Of a stretch of 64,000 bases of DNA, positions 34,995 through 47,728 are shown in pieces (position 1 is the first letter of the stretch; each line of letters opens with the position of its first letter). This DNA comes from Artocarpus heterophyllus. Lineage: Eukaryota; Streptophyta; Magnoliopsida; Rosales; Moraceae. The DNA lies in NCBI GenBank assembly GCA_025403435.1, contig CM046337.1, positions 6,868,768-6,932,767 of the forward strand, in the 5' to 3' direction. Below the pieces are notes generated by a model. The model was not told the DNA's origin and ran no database searches. It was given only the letters and a program-made list of their open reading frames with translations. The position numbers and the translations under genes are program-made.

Positions 34995-37900
34995 ATGAAG
35001 TTCCACGTGGAAGTTGTCCTGGCTTGTGTTGTTGGCTTCATTATAATTCAGCAAAGTCTTTGTGGTTAGAATCAAGTGATGCAATATCTGCAGATACAAA
35101 TCTCTAATTGGTTTCAAAAGCTTTCTAGTTCATTTGGCGTATTTCCTACTCTTAGTTCTGTTGCTAGAAAAAAGGAGACGGTTCAACTATATATTTGTCT
35201 CTTAAACGTTTAACAATTTTCTATAAATAAGCACCAGTGACAGTTACTTAACACAGTATCTTAAGTTTTCCCCAATGTTTAGGCCTGGTATTGTGTTTAA
35301 GTAATATGCAACATCTAAATAATGGATATGAAACTTATTTCTATAGCTTCCTTGGGCAGATGAAACTTCAAACATCTCTGGCATAAAGGACTGGACATGC
35401 GAATGCTCCTCTTCATATCAAGGGAATCAGAGTTACACAGTTGGATCTAACTGTTCGACATCCTGCGATTGCAGACATGGTATGCTGCTGATTTTTGTGG
35501 TACAATCACGGAAAGCTGTACTCTACTTACAGTATAGAATTGTTATTAAGCTTCTCCTGTAAGCATTTTTGGTTAATTTGTTATTGATAGAGGTGTGACC
35601 TATAGATCCCTAGGGATACTTATAAAAGAATTATATAAATAAATGCATATGTCAGTGCATTTATGTGGAGTGTGTTTGAGCATGTTGTGTAGATGCATGT
35701 TTCACGTTTGGGGGGTAAATGTTCATATACAAGTGAGTTGTGTGTCATTCATATCTGCTTTCTGGATTATTCATGTGTCAGAGGATGATCAATTTAACAT
35801 GTGTGGATATTGCTAACTGCATGCGTCTTTCATAGATGGTGGAAGTATATGGAGGTGCAAATGTCCTGCTGATGGGCTTCCTAAAGTTGCAGCTGATAGC
35901 CAGTATGCTAACTGTTTTGCAGCATGCAACTGCACCTTTGGTATTTTCTTTCTCACTTTTTCTCACTTGATATTTACCATTCCTTTATCATGACTTTTGT
36001 TCACAATAGCAATCTTGTGTTTTTTATATTATAATTCCTTTTCAGATTCGGTTTCATTTAACAGATTTTACTTTAATAAACTAAGAAGCCGACTTGGCAT
36101 GCATTTTTTTTTATTATTTCTTTTGACAGGATCTCTCACTGATACACAATCTTCAAAAAAGCATGTTTCAAGCAAAGTTGTCGTCTTTGTCTTATTAATA
36201 TGCGTCATACTTACAACACTAGCATTTCTCTCCTCGGTGGCATGCTATTTCTATCGAAAAGACAAGTCTGCTATTCAACCACCAGTGTTCTCATCAGACA
36301 GAGAAACTAGTTTCAATAGCGTTACCAAGTTAATTAGCCACAAGTCTTATTCGCTCCCTGAAACAAAAACTGTTATAAATTCTCCTGTTAAACAAATCAC
36401 AGGTTAGTTGGTCCCTGATGAACATCTTAAATGCTTCTAAGTAGTCTGCTCAAACCTTGTAACACCTTGTCCTTCGTTCACAGGGTGCTTTCACAGGAGT
36501 TCTTGCTTACCAGGGGAGCAGAACTGGAACAATACATGGAGTGATTTTTCAATTTCCAGTACTCCGAATTACATGATGCTACTGATAATTTTTCAAAGTC
36601 TAATCTTATCGGAATTGGGGGAAGTAGTTATGTATATCGCGGTACGCTCAAAGATGGAAAGACTGTGGCAATTAAGCGTCTAAAAACTCAAAAACGCCCT
36701 GATGCAGACTCCTGTGTTCTTGACAGAGGTAATAATGCCTCATCTTGAATTCACGTTTGCATCGATCTCATCATGTTTGGGCACATTAGAAAGTAATTGC
36801 TCTTTTTCAGTTTTATATAATATGAGCGAAAGTTTGTTGTCTTTCACAGATTGACGTGTTATCCAGACTAAATCACTGTCATGTGGTGCCTCTGCTTGGC
36901 TACTGCTCCGAATCCCATGGAAAACATGCTGAGAGGTTGTTGGTGTTTGAATACATCCCTAATGGTAATCTGCGAGATTGTTTAGATGGGGCCTCTGGAA
37001 AAAGATGCATTGGAGTACTCGTGTTGGAATTGCAATTGGAGCCGCAAGGGGATTAGAGTATCTCCATGAAGCAGCTGCTCCAAGAATTCTGCATCGAGAT
37101 GTCAAATCAACAAACATTCTTTTGGATGAAGAATGGCGAGCAAAGGTAAGAATTTTGATCCTTGGAATCATCTATATAAATCTCGAATTCTAAAAATAAA
37201 AATGAACCGCAATTTCTGCTGAAATGAGTTCAAATGAGCAAATGCGGCTTTGATTGCATTATAGAAACTAAAGAAATGTTCAATTTGTAACGTTAGTTTA
37301 GTTGACTATAAACTTTGTATTTTCCCAACTAATTGCCATGTTAATTTGATTAGTTTGACAATACTTTTTTCGTGGCTTGACAAAAGTATGGTCTCTATCA
37401 TGTTGAGATGTCACATTCGGTCTAGATTTTCAAAACTTAGTACTTTGCTTTATTCATGTGCTTGTCTTGGGAATGGAAGTTCTTGTTTCTTCACCCATAA
37501 GTGATTAATAATCAAAGAAATCTAATTTTTCATGATACTATCTTGATATTTCACCCAGTTGGAATGTGTGTGATGGAATGCTACACTACTCGTAATTGAG
37601 CAGATAACTGATCTTGGTATGGCAAAACACTTGAGAGCTGATGGTCACTCCAGCTGTTCAAATTCTCCAGCAAGAGTGGAAGGGACTTTCGGCTATTTTG
37701 CACCAGAGTATGCGATTGTTGGACGAGCCTCTCTTAAGTCAGATGTTTTCAGCTTCGGGGTGGTTCTTCTTGAGCTAATCACTGGTCGGCCGCCTATTCA
37801 TAAACAAAGTGGCAAAGGAGAAGAAAGCCTTGTTATATGGGTATGAAATGCTGTTACAGCGTCATGTAATTGACAACCTGTAATCTCATTGTTTTGTTAA

Positions 37901-38451
37901 TTGTAAAAATATCCTCCTATCAACTTCTACTCTTGGCACAAGGCAGCTCTCCATTGTGGATTCACCATGTTTGATTTCCACTTTCATCCTGGCAGTTTTT
38001 GTGGTGGGCGTTATCATGATTCTGAGCTTTGCTAGTAGGATGTTCAATTCATTTATTTAAAATGTCTCAAACACTCGACCTGATAGCTTTTACCATTAAG
38101 GAGTAGATCGTGATTTGTCTTATGTAGTACATGTGTATGTTTGTCATGTTTCAGGCCACTCCTCGTTTACAGGACAGTAGGCGAACAATCACGGAGCTTC
38201 CGGACCCAAATTTACATGGAAAATTCCCAGAAGAAGAGATGCAGATAATGACTTACTTAGCAAAGGAATGCCTGCAGTTGGATCCTGAGGCTAGACCAAC
38301 AATGGGTGAAGTTGTTCAAATCCTTTCAACTATTGCACCAGATAGATCAAGAAGGACAAACTTCTCTGTGAATTTTTCTCAGGTAATTCTTCTTCACCAA
38401 CTACATTGTACTTCTGATTTGATCATCACTAGGTCTCCCTGATTCAGCGGT

Positions 38452-38486
<35 letters not shown>

Positions 38487-38928
38487 CGTTTCTTACTTTT
38501 ACAATTGGCAAACTATAGGAAGATAAGTCCTCATAACCTTTTATGCGCTCCTGACTTTTTGCTGGTCATATAGGGGTCATCCACTTGTGGCACCCACAGC
38601 GAAGAAAGCACAGACATACCTGACTGCAGCCATATTTCCAAACAACACATACACACACAGGGTTCTGAGGATGCAGAGGAGCTAAAGCGAGTTGTGTCGT
38701 ATAATCTCTCGGGTCGGTGTTCACTGCCACTAGATGTCAACCATACAGCTATTCAATGTTGAAGACAAGGAAGAAAAAAGATTTTCAGCTGAGTACATGG
38801 AGAGATTGGTACTCTTGGCACCAAAAGTTAGGAGTTGGTGTGCCTCGGACGACGAAACGGTGGACTTGACTGAACCTCGGCTCGAATCATTCTGCATGGT
38901 AAATTCTTGTCCCCACATTACAAGCTAG
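34995..38928 (+). CDS. NCRK: receptor-like Ser/Thr kinase NCRK-like
   Basis: Nine coding exons: 34995-35064, 35360-35479, 35836-35940, 36130-36402, 36484-36728, 36850-37145, 37604-37840, 38155-38382 and 38574-38928. Intron phases are consistent if indels are allowed for; about 641 residues. A signal peptide ([19 protein letters not shown]) is followed by a Cys-rich ectodomain ([30 protein letters not shown]), one membrane segment at about 113-138, and a kinase domain. The kinase shows [30 protein letters not shown] near 352, DLG in place of [12 protein letters not shown] and [15 protein letters not shown] is a membrane kinase known to interact with ROP GTPases. Five single-base indels break the frame: three extra bases in exon 5, one missing A in exon 6 (about 37000), and one extra base near 38730. 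There are no nonsense substitutions. The exact 3' end is uncertain, since a GT follows CATG at 38898. Confidence 0.85.
38455..38482. repeat. (AT)n microsatellite in NCRK intron
   Basis: An uninterrupted TA dinucleotide run in the last intron of the NCRK-like gene. Confidence 0.85.
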
Positions 38929-41369
38929 CAAACATGGATAAAAAGGGCTTAAAAACTGTAAGAGGACCAGAATTTTGTCCTGGCAACTTAGAATTTTTGT
39001 TGTACGACTTTGTTGGAGATACAGATGACTTTTTCTTTTTTACAAGAGGGGGAGAAGAAAGGAGGTTACCGGAGGACTTGTTACTAGATTTTTTTTTTTT
39101 TTTGGTATCAAAAAGGGAGGGGTAAATTGTATTCGACACGGTTAGATGATCATATGATTGACTTTATTGTTTCATTTAATTGTTTATGTACAGAGAGAAC
39201 ACAGAGAAATTTAAAAGGGTGTCATCTTGGGATATGAAATTGATAGTTTTCTGCTTGTTAACAAAATTTATAGCACTGGCCAGATATCAATGTGGTTGCT
39301 GTGCCATTATGATTATAAGTTTCAATCAAAAATCATATACACGTCTTAGCGTTCTCTAAATATTACAATTTTTTATTGAAATAACTAACCCTTTAACTTG
39401 ATTCTACTTTCATTCTCTCCTTTTTATTTCTGAGAAAAGACAAGTTATGGTCTATTTGTTTGACGTTAAACTGATGAGGACATCTGCGTGTTGAGCGTAT
39501 GAAGCCTACCAATTTTCTGAAAATGTGGTGAGAAAATTGCCCCATAAAGCAATGAATTGGGCGTTAGACTTGTATCATTCTCCTACTTTCAGTTGGATGA
39601 TTAAAATTTCTCTTTCAGATAAGCCCTTTTTTTGAAGTACTCATCCATATGCCTGCACATGATCCCAGCATGTGCATATATATATATTCAACTGATGCTG
39701 TAATTGGCGTTAGTTGAGTACCCAAATTGCCGTGAAGTTGAATGGTAGATGGAGGTATGCCTTGAGGACAGGATGGTGCAATATTTCAGATATAATAATA
39801 AGCCATCTGTATTTTACACTACTCCCATTTACCCGTCTTTAAGTGCTGGTGTGAGAAATGGATCCACCTCCACCTCCACCGCCACCGCCACCGCCACCGC
39901 TGAGCGAACCGTTCCTGTCTCCGCCTCCAGCTCCAGCTTTGGCTCCCCTTGAGGGAGGATTCCTGGAATCATGGTAGAGGAAATTTTGTTCTCAGTATCT
40001 ATTTTTTTTTTTCTTCATCGTGTGTTGTTAGTTAAGCCAAATATTTGACCTCTTATTTTGCAGTTTGTGGTTTTTATTCTGCTGTGGGCTATTTAGAAGT
40101 TGCTGTCTACCACTTTTTGCTCCTGGACCTCCTCCCTAATGTTGCATATGACTATCTTAATTATGTCAAAATCTTCCTTTTGACATTGGCCTTTCAATAT
40201 GGACGCTTTGTAGAGATATATTCTAGATTAGTACTTTCTGTATTTTCCTCTGAGCTATCAGAGCTTGAAACTTTTGCGTGCTTTCTTTACGAACTATATG
40301 TTGTGAACGTATATATTGGCAACAACACAAACTGTAATTTGATTTTTTTTTTTTTTTACACGAGAACGATTTCTTTGCCTTTTGATACTACATGAACGGA
40401 GAGGGCGTGTACCGAGGAGAAGGGCATGTCGCTCTATCTTCTAAAACGACTATGTCGCTTATAGTTTAGAAAGACGGCATCTTGATTATGCTTCAAACTA
40501 AACGACATTATTATAAAACTATTCGTCGATTTCGTGACTATAAAAGGGAAGAAAAATAGCCAAAACATACTTACAAATTGCGAATTGCAAATAAAAAAAC
40601 ATGTCTTTACGTTAGAATAAACCGTAAACGACACATTATTTAGCAAAAAATAAATAAAAAAGACATAATAAAAACGACTTTGAGTTATGTATCTCTAACG
40701 AGTCTTGTGACATAAAGTCATCAAAGAACAAAATGAGGGGCCAAGCCGCTTGATTCATTCAAAGGTCATCTCAAAGAGTTTTTTTCCCGGGGAAAATAAA
40801 AGAGAAACAAATAACACAAAGATATTTCCTAAAAAAATTTAAGAGAAATTAGATGATGTGTTAGTTTTGGCCACGTCTTTTGAAATATATAAGAACTTTT
40901 AAGCTATTTTTTTTTTCACAAAAATAACCAGCGACTAGTCAATCTAATCAAGCACTTGTTATTTTAATCAATCTAATCTGGTCAATTAAGAATTAACCGG
41001 TGAATCAATTAGTAACATTAGTTAAACACTTATTATTTTAATCGAGCACTGCTTGATCATCAAATTAATATTAATCAATCAATCATTAATTGATTTTTTT
41101 AGAATTATTAATTGATTTTTTTAGAAGGGTTACTTTTTTAATTTAATAAAACTTCATGCTTTACATATTAGCACCGAAAAAATGTTTTTTTTTTCTATGC
41201 CTCTGTATAAGTGGCAAAACGCACCGCTGTCTGCAGGGGAAATTCCAGAAAAAATAAATAAATAAATAAATAAAAATAAAAATAAAGACAAAGAACTAAA
41301 CATCCGACACCCACAGAAAGAGGAAGAAGTGCCGACACAGAGGCAGAGAGAAAAAGAGAGTCGCCGCGA
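38929..41369. other. intergenic spacer between NCRK and RRP41L
   Basis: Includes the probable NCRK 3' UTR, a proline-codon microsatellite (39863-39900), a 21-bp tandem duplication near 41086-41127 and an (AAAT)n run at about 41254-41284. Open frames at 39749-39952 and 40045-40395 show no recognisable domain. Confidence 0.45.
39858..39977 (+). other. small polyproline ORF (39 codons), doubtful
   Basis: ATG at 39858 opens MD followed by twelve Pro, then LSEPFLSPPPAPALAPLEGG and a short tail to TAG at 39975-39977. The polyproline comes from a CCA/CCG microsatellite. No homologue is recognised and there is no supporting gene structure, so it may be chance. Confidence 0.2.
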
Positions 41370-43705
41370 ATGGCCGGCCAAGCTTCATCAACGCCAACCA
41401 CTTATGCTCCCTCTCCGACCAAAACCCAGAAAACCAAACCCTCCTTTCTCAAAAACGACGCGGTTGATTGGGTCCGACCCGATGGCCGCGGCTTTCACCA
41501 GTGTAGACCTGCCTGTAAGTAAAGCCTTCTCTATCTTTCATATTCTTCCCTTATTTTTCCTTTTTTTTTATTTTTTTTAATTTGATTGAGGTTCAGAAAT
41601 TGATTTTTGTAAAATACCCGAAGTTTTTTTCCCCTTAAATGTTCATACTTTGAGAATAATATGGTTTTTAGGTGAATTTGAACTGCATCTTTGAAAATAC
41701 ATGATCCTTCTCAAAAAGAATCCTCAATTTGTTTGGAAGTTTTCAGTTTTCAGGACTGGCGCTGTCAATGCTGCCGCAGGATCTGCTTATGCAGAGTTTG
41801 GAAATACAAAGGTCATTGTGTCTGTGTGAGTGTTACATTTCCTTTCTATACATTTATATACCAAAAAAATATGTATATATATAAACATTTGTTTGTTTAC
41901 TTATTTGACTTGTGAGTTTAGATTTGGGCCAAGAGAGAGTAAGAAAGCAATGATGTACAGTGATATTGGACGGTTGAATTGTAATGTCAGCTTCACAACT
42001 TTTGCCACACCAGTTCGTGGACAGGTACTAACTTAAACACCAGTTTGGAATTTGGAAATTGGGAAACTTTTTTGTTGTGCTTAATCAGTTTGCATGTAAA
42101 ATTTGAACTTCTTTATATTAGGGATCAGACAATAAAGATTATTCTTCAATGCTTCATAAAGCTTTGGAAGGTGCAATCATTTTGGAAAGTTTCCCCAAAA
42201 CAACTGTCGATGTTTTTGCCTTGGTTTTGGAATCTGGTGGCAGTAAGTTTATAACTATTCCTGTGGGCTTCATAATCTTTTTCATTTTTAGATGGAATTT
42301 TGAGAAGTTTTTTAATCTTATACTTTCTATCACTTACTTTCTATTGATTTTCTGAGAAAGTTTCTCCCTTTTATGCTAAGATAGAAACAAAAAATCCAAA
42401 AGTCCTCTTTTGCATATTATATTCTATTGGTTAGAGCATCTCCAATGCAATGCTATATTGATGTACCAATGCCAAATTTTGGCATTTAAGAGGGAAAAAA
42501 AACTCTCCAATGCAATGCCATCTTTGATGCCAAATTTGCTATATGCTTCATGTTTTAGTCGTGTAGTCTTGGATGCTCTGACTATCGTGAGATGAAGTAT
42601 AAGACAATTTCTGTGCTGGTGGTAATTTTGGCTTTTTTGGGCGAAGAAGATGGTTCCTGATTGGAACTCAATTGCAAGGAAATGGTGTTGGTAACCACCA
42701 TGCTCATGCGATTTATTCATTTTTTTGGTTGCAGGTGATCTTCCTGTTGTTATTTCATTGTGCTAGTGTTGCTCTAGCAGATGCAGGAATAATGATGTAT
42801 GACCTTGTTGCTTCAGTTTCTCTGGTATGCACCTGTGTCAAAACTTTTGATTACGTACTTTCTGTTGGTTATCAAGCGTGAATGAAAGATATAGTTTATT
42901 ATCCTAAGGTGTTTTAAAGGTATCTATTTTCTCTCTCTTTCTTCAAGTTCAGATTTTTACCTCCTTTCTAAAGGCTAGTATGCAAAGCATGCATAACCTA
43001 CTAAATAAATCAGATTTCTGTAATGATAAGGTCAAGGTTATATAGTTGTTGATCTTTTGGCTGGTCAGCTAGACATTGCCTTTTTTATAATGCATTCTTT
43101 TTATACTTTTTAAAACCAATTTTGAGGGAAAATACTAATTTTGTACTGCATGCTTTCCTTTGCTAATTCTTCCAATTTCAAATTCCACTTATGCTAATGT
43201 GTATTCCTCGAGTCTTATTGATTGATCATACTTGTTGTTTTGCATTTGTGGAGAACAGTCTTGTCTGGGGAAAAACCTTGTAATCGATACGATTTTGGAA
43301 GAGGAAAGCTACCAAGATGGAAGCTTGATGCTTGCGTGTATGCCTTCTAAATACGAGGTCACTCAGCTAACCATTACAGGGGAATGGTCAACCGCAAAAA
43401 TTAACGAGGTACGGCATGTTAATAGCATAGCCCTTGGTTGTTACATGCTTCTTCACCAAAGTTATTAATTACTTAATTATGATATTATTACTGGAAAATT
43501 GAGAATTGCAATTATAAGTAAATGAAAAAATGTTTTGGTGGAAAAGTAAATTCTTCATTTTAGTTGACACATCCCTTGTGTTTGAAAGCACTTGTAATAA
43601 TGCCGCTGCTAACAGGGAATGCAGCTATGCCTAGATGCCTGCTCAAAGCTTGCAAAGATCATGAGGTCATGTTTGAAAGAAACCGCTTCTGCTTCGGATG
43701 ACTAG
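41370..43705 (+). CDS. RRP41L: exosome core subunit, RNase PH fold (MTR3/RRP41L type)
   Basis: Seven exons: 41370-41514, 41747-41825, 41922-42024, 42122-42242, 42735-42824, 43259-43408 and 43616-43705, all GT-AG. They encode about 258 residues once one extra base is discounted. Recognisable blocks are VRPDGRGFHQCRPA, FGPRESKKAMMYSDIGRLNC, TFATPVRGQ, HKALEGAIILESFPKTTVDV, ADAGIMMYDLVASVS, ILEEESYQDGSLM and ITGEWSTAKINE. These match the plant exosome ring subunit called MTR3 or RRP41-like. It acts in 3'-5' RNA processing and decay in nucleus and cytoplasm. In exon 5 (near 42763) TCATTGTGCTAG has one T more than the conserved frame needs, giving a premature TAG. Real frameshift or consensus error cannot be told from this window alone. 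Confidence 0.88.
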
Positions 43706-44087
43706 GATCGGAATTTGAGCACATTATAGATCAAGCTTTTTTTTCATTATTTTTCTTTTCTTGTCCTTTTTGGTCCACCTTGAAAACAGTGAGCTTTGAA
43801 GATTTTGTGTCTGGACATTTTTGGTGCAACTAAGCCAGGTTTTTCACATAAACGTGGTGTCTTTGTGGGGAATTGCCATGTGAAATTTTGCTTTGTATAT
43901 AGGATTTATAGCTTGTAGAACCTAAACACTTTTCCCCCTTTCTTTTTGATGAAGAGATGAGTAATTTTATTGTTTTGGAAATTGATAATATCATGTTTAG
44001 GAATTGTTTCATTTTATCCGGTAATGTCTCCATCAAGTGGAAGTTATTATGAGGATGTGCCACCGAAAACAGAATTATTTTCTCTCT
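43706..44087 (+). other. RRP41L 3' UTR and short spacer
   Basis: AT-rich sequence directly downstream of the stop, without coding features. A LINE-like insertion begins at 44103. Confidence 0.5.
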
Positions 44088-45171
44088 CCTTGTGGAATTA
44101 TTTATCTTTATTTTTTACGAAGTGGGAAACTTCCATTAAGACTAAGACGAATACAAATTCAGACGCATGCAACCACCCAGCATTGAAGATTTCAACCCCA
44201 TTAAGATGGAGACTGAATACAGGTATCAAGACTCAGAAGAGAAGAGCCTGCTCAATACATTCAAAAGAGTTAGTCTAAAGCTTAGACCGAAAACCCTTCT
44301 TAGTAAGGGTACATACAATAGACTTAGGTTAGAGCTAGCTCAACATCTAATAATATTCCGTCATCAAAAGACGGAGAAGACATACTAACTGGAGGAGGGG
44401 AATTCACCTCCTTTATTACAAATAAAACAAAACAACAAGACTAAAGCCAGATCCAGAATACAAATAAAAACATAAAGGGAAAACTTTGATTGAGAGACAA
44501 GCTCCGTTGTTGCCGTCGTCGTATATTCCTCTCTTGCCTGGTTGTGGGTTGACCTGATCACTGGCAATTCCCCACTCTGACCGGTGGTCCCTTCAGATCT
44601 AGCCTCAAAGTTGTCGCTAGATTTGGTTTGCCCTATCTTGTACCTTTAGAACCTCGTCAAATTCGATTCATCATCGGTCCTTTCTTCCTCTTGCCAGACG
44701 TTTCTTCCTCTAATTGGTTCCCCCGGCCTCTTATAGATTCTGATCATTTTCTTCTCACATTGTTTGGTGTTTCTCTCCTCTGGGATCCTTCTTTCTCGGC
44801 TAGAAACAATCATCTATCGTTGAAGCTGACTTGTCCTCTATTGGATTTCGCCGGTTCCCTCTGCAACTATCTCCTCCCCAGCGAGCCAGCATAGAACTTC
44901 GTTGGCTCCGTCGATGTTGGGCTATTGTAGACTGCAGCCCTTTATCTGCCTTGGTCTCCCTCTCTGTCGACCCCCGACACGACCCACCTCCCCTCTCATG
45001 GGTCTAAGTCTTGACAGCCATCCTGGAGGCGGCGCCAGGCTTTGGACTTAAGTGAAGAAGGGGCGGCGCCTCTCAAGCAAGCTTAGAACTTTTTTTTTTT
45101 TAAAAAAAAAAACCCTAGCAGAGCCCCGTGAAACTCGGGCATTTAGAATTTGGTTCCCTTGTGGAATTATT
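44088..45171 (-). mobile_element. LINE-like insertion with 15-bp target duplication
   Basis: A 1054-bp block (44103-45156) is flanked by identical 15-bp direct repeats CCTTGTGGAATTATT (44088-44102 and 45157-45171). On the minus strand it ends in an A-rich tail after TTTCCCACTTCGTAAAAAAT, and its 5' end begins with CTAGGGTTTTT-type leader sequence. A long target duplication plus A-tail indicates target-primed reverse transcription by LINE machinery. No ORF2-like RT or endonuclease is present. The GC-rich 5' portion and the 3' portion look like the two ends of a LINE with the middle missing, or a non-autonomous derivative. A processed pseudogene of an unknown transcript is the alternative. Confidence 0.7.
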
Positions 45172-47186
45172 AACCATCTATGTATTGTTTGGTTGATGGC
45201 TTCAAATTGGCATTTTCCAATTCGAACTAGTTGTGTTTTAAATGTTAAATTAAATTTGAATTGGTATAGTGTTTGTTAGAACCGCCTTCAATTTTCAGTC
45301 ACTAATCTTTGGTTCTTCAATTCTAGTTGAAATCTTGGGTCCGAAGGTTATCTTTGATCTGATGGAGTAAATTATGTGGAACAACGCTTCTTTTTTTTTT
45401 AATTTACTATTGTGTTATATCATTTTTTTTCCTCCTTTTGACTGTACCCTTTTTTCTGACTAAAAAGCCAAAACACTCTCAAACAACACATGTTTATCTA
45501 AAATAACTTAAAATACTTATGATTGATTATGTTTTTATACTTTGTTAAAGTAGTAGAAATCTTAAAGTTGAAAAGCATTGTCGTAGAAGCGGTATACATC
45601 AAAGGGGACCGTCTTGGATGAGATGCCATTGGATTGGGCCTACAGATTTCTGCGAGGAATTCAGCCCAAGCCCTTTTTTATGTCCTCCATGTTGTATTTT
45701 ACGTTTATGGACGTGCCATAAAAGGGACGCACAACTTTAATCTATCAGTGAGTTACATTTTGTCATGCATTGATCAATTTGATCTTTCCCAAAATATACG
45801 TAGATACTCTTTTTTTTTTTTTGTGGGTATTCACACATGCAGATTAAAAAAGTACCAATAATCCAAAATTTTTAATTCCCAAATGCAGATTCATGGTTGC
45901 AGAAGTGTCGTTTTACATTATAATAGACAAAATAAAGGACAAAAAAACTGGTATAGTTTCCATAATTCATTCAATAATTATAGGATTTGACATATTGACA
46001 ACACTTCTAGAAAATAATAATAAAAGGCAAAAAAATATAAGTAGGAGAACTTAGGGCAGAAATTAGGAGTTTGGAGACTGTTGGGTGCGTGTGGGTCATA
46101 AACACGTGTACAGGATATCAGTGGATCCTTTGGGCAGTGGGGCCCAATTATGTGGGACACTTTGCAGAGGAATCCAGTCTGTTCATGACAATCTTTGGCC
46201 TTTGGTGAGAGAGCAATATGATCAATGCCATCACAAGGATTGTCTCTGCTCATGATATACAAAAACAATTCTATCATAATTTTCTGGAAAAAGAAAAACA
46301 ATTCCATCATATTTATTTATTTTTCTTTTAAGTTTCAAAAGAAGGGAAAAAAAAAACCATAAAAGTCATTTAAAAATTGTGGTGGATGACACTCTAATAT
46401 AAATGTTGGGAAAATTAGATAGGTACCATTCCTATTTAACAAATGGCAAACTTTTTTTTTTTTTTTGAACCAAATGGCTTGTCATTTTTTCTTAGAAAAA
46501 TATCCTTTATATTATAGTTACTCAGCGAATATAACTATAATTTATCATTGATAAATTAGTTTATTATTGATTAACTAATAGTTTATCACTAGGTAAACTT
46601 ATATGTTAATGATAGACTATAAATCAATATTATCAATGACTAACCATTTTCAAAAATGATCATTTTTCTAAATTTTACAAAAACTTCAGCCATTTTCTAA
46701 AAAAAGCTTAAAAATCAAATATTCACTTCAAAACCCTAAAAAGTCTCTAATTGTAACAAATTAAAAAATATATCCATTTTTATTTAGTTTCGATGAATCA
46801 TTTTGTGATTTTTTTGACAAACTATTGATTAACTTTGATGAACAATTAATTAGTGATTATTGATTTATCAATACTTGTTTAATTTATTAAGTTTTAATAA
46901 TGTAAATTATTGACTATGGATTATTGAAATTGTTAATTTAACAAAATTAGAACATAGGTACATTCAATAAAAACAAGCATTAAAATAGCTACATTTTTTC
47001 ACATATCTCATTCAACCTTAAATTTCCATTTTCTTTATTTTCTAGGGCAAAAAAAAAAAATGGTCCCCCTTAAAAAAATCAATGAGAACGTGGTACATGT
47101 AACACAAATAGTCATCAAGGATTGTGACATGTCACCACCATGAATTTTTAAAGGCCTTATGCCTTTCAAGGTAACCCAAATATATA

Positions 47187-47217
<31 letters not shown>

Positions 47218-47476
47218 GTACACAAATGAATAAACAAGTCTAATTTAATAGGTTTGGTTCACCAATTCTGTGATGAAACTGCCTTGAAGCAAGTACATCC
47301 TTATGCACAAGACTATGTTAAAATGAACGACAAAAGAAATTAGAGGCAACTAATTTCATTATGAGAAACAAACAAAACTATACTATTTCTTACTATGGGG
47401 ACATCATAATAAAGTATTATATGCCTAGTTTCATCTAACATTAATGTTTAATTCTTAAAAATAATATTTATAATTA
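45172..47476. other. AT-rich intergenic DNA, no gene seen
   Basis: Contains poly-A/T tracts, imperfect palindromes of TTTATCA/TGATAAA words at 46520-46660, and a TG/TA dinucleotide run at 47188-47218. No supported gene. Confidence 0.5.
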
Positions 47477-47728
47477 AGGGTGCTATAATCTTTTTTTTTT
47501 TTTGGCGATGGTTATTCACACCTCTCGGTTTCCGAAACCCATCACGGGAGGCACGAACCCTTTTTATAAAGGTCATTTAAATCCTATAGGGTTTATCCGA
47601 CTAGTCCGGAGCCGACTTATAGAGAGACCCGAAGGCGACACAAGGACTTGAACTCGAGTCGCTTGCTTGAGCGGAACAGTCCTCTACTAACTAAACCAAT
47701 CAGGTGTTGGTTGAGGGTGCTATAATCT
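47477..47728 (-). mobile_element. tRNA-derived SINE with 15-bp target duplication
   Basis: On the minus strand the element (47713 down to 47492) begins with a pol III A-box-like TGGTTTAGTTAGTAGAGGAC. It continues with a B-box-like GAGTTCAAGTCC about 35 bases on, then a GC-rich body, and ends in a run of about 14 A. Perfect 15-bp direct repeats AGGGTGCTATAATCT flank it (47477-47491 and 47714-47728). Both promoter boxes, an A-tail and a long target duplication together make a tRNA-related SINE mobilised by LINE machinery. The specific tRNA ancestor and family name are not known to me. Confidence 0.82.

Noticed and set aside
40045..40395. 116-codon hydrophobic frame between NCRK and RRP41L
   Set aside because: T-rich composition explains the Phe/Leu content. 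No homology or gene structure found.
42735..42824. Programmed frameshifting as an explanation for the RRP41L break
   Set aside because: No slippery heptamer or structure is seen. The break occurs with similar single-base indels in neighbouring genes, so consensus error is simpler.
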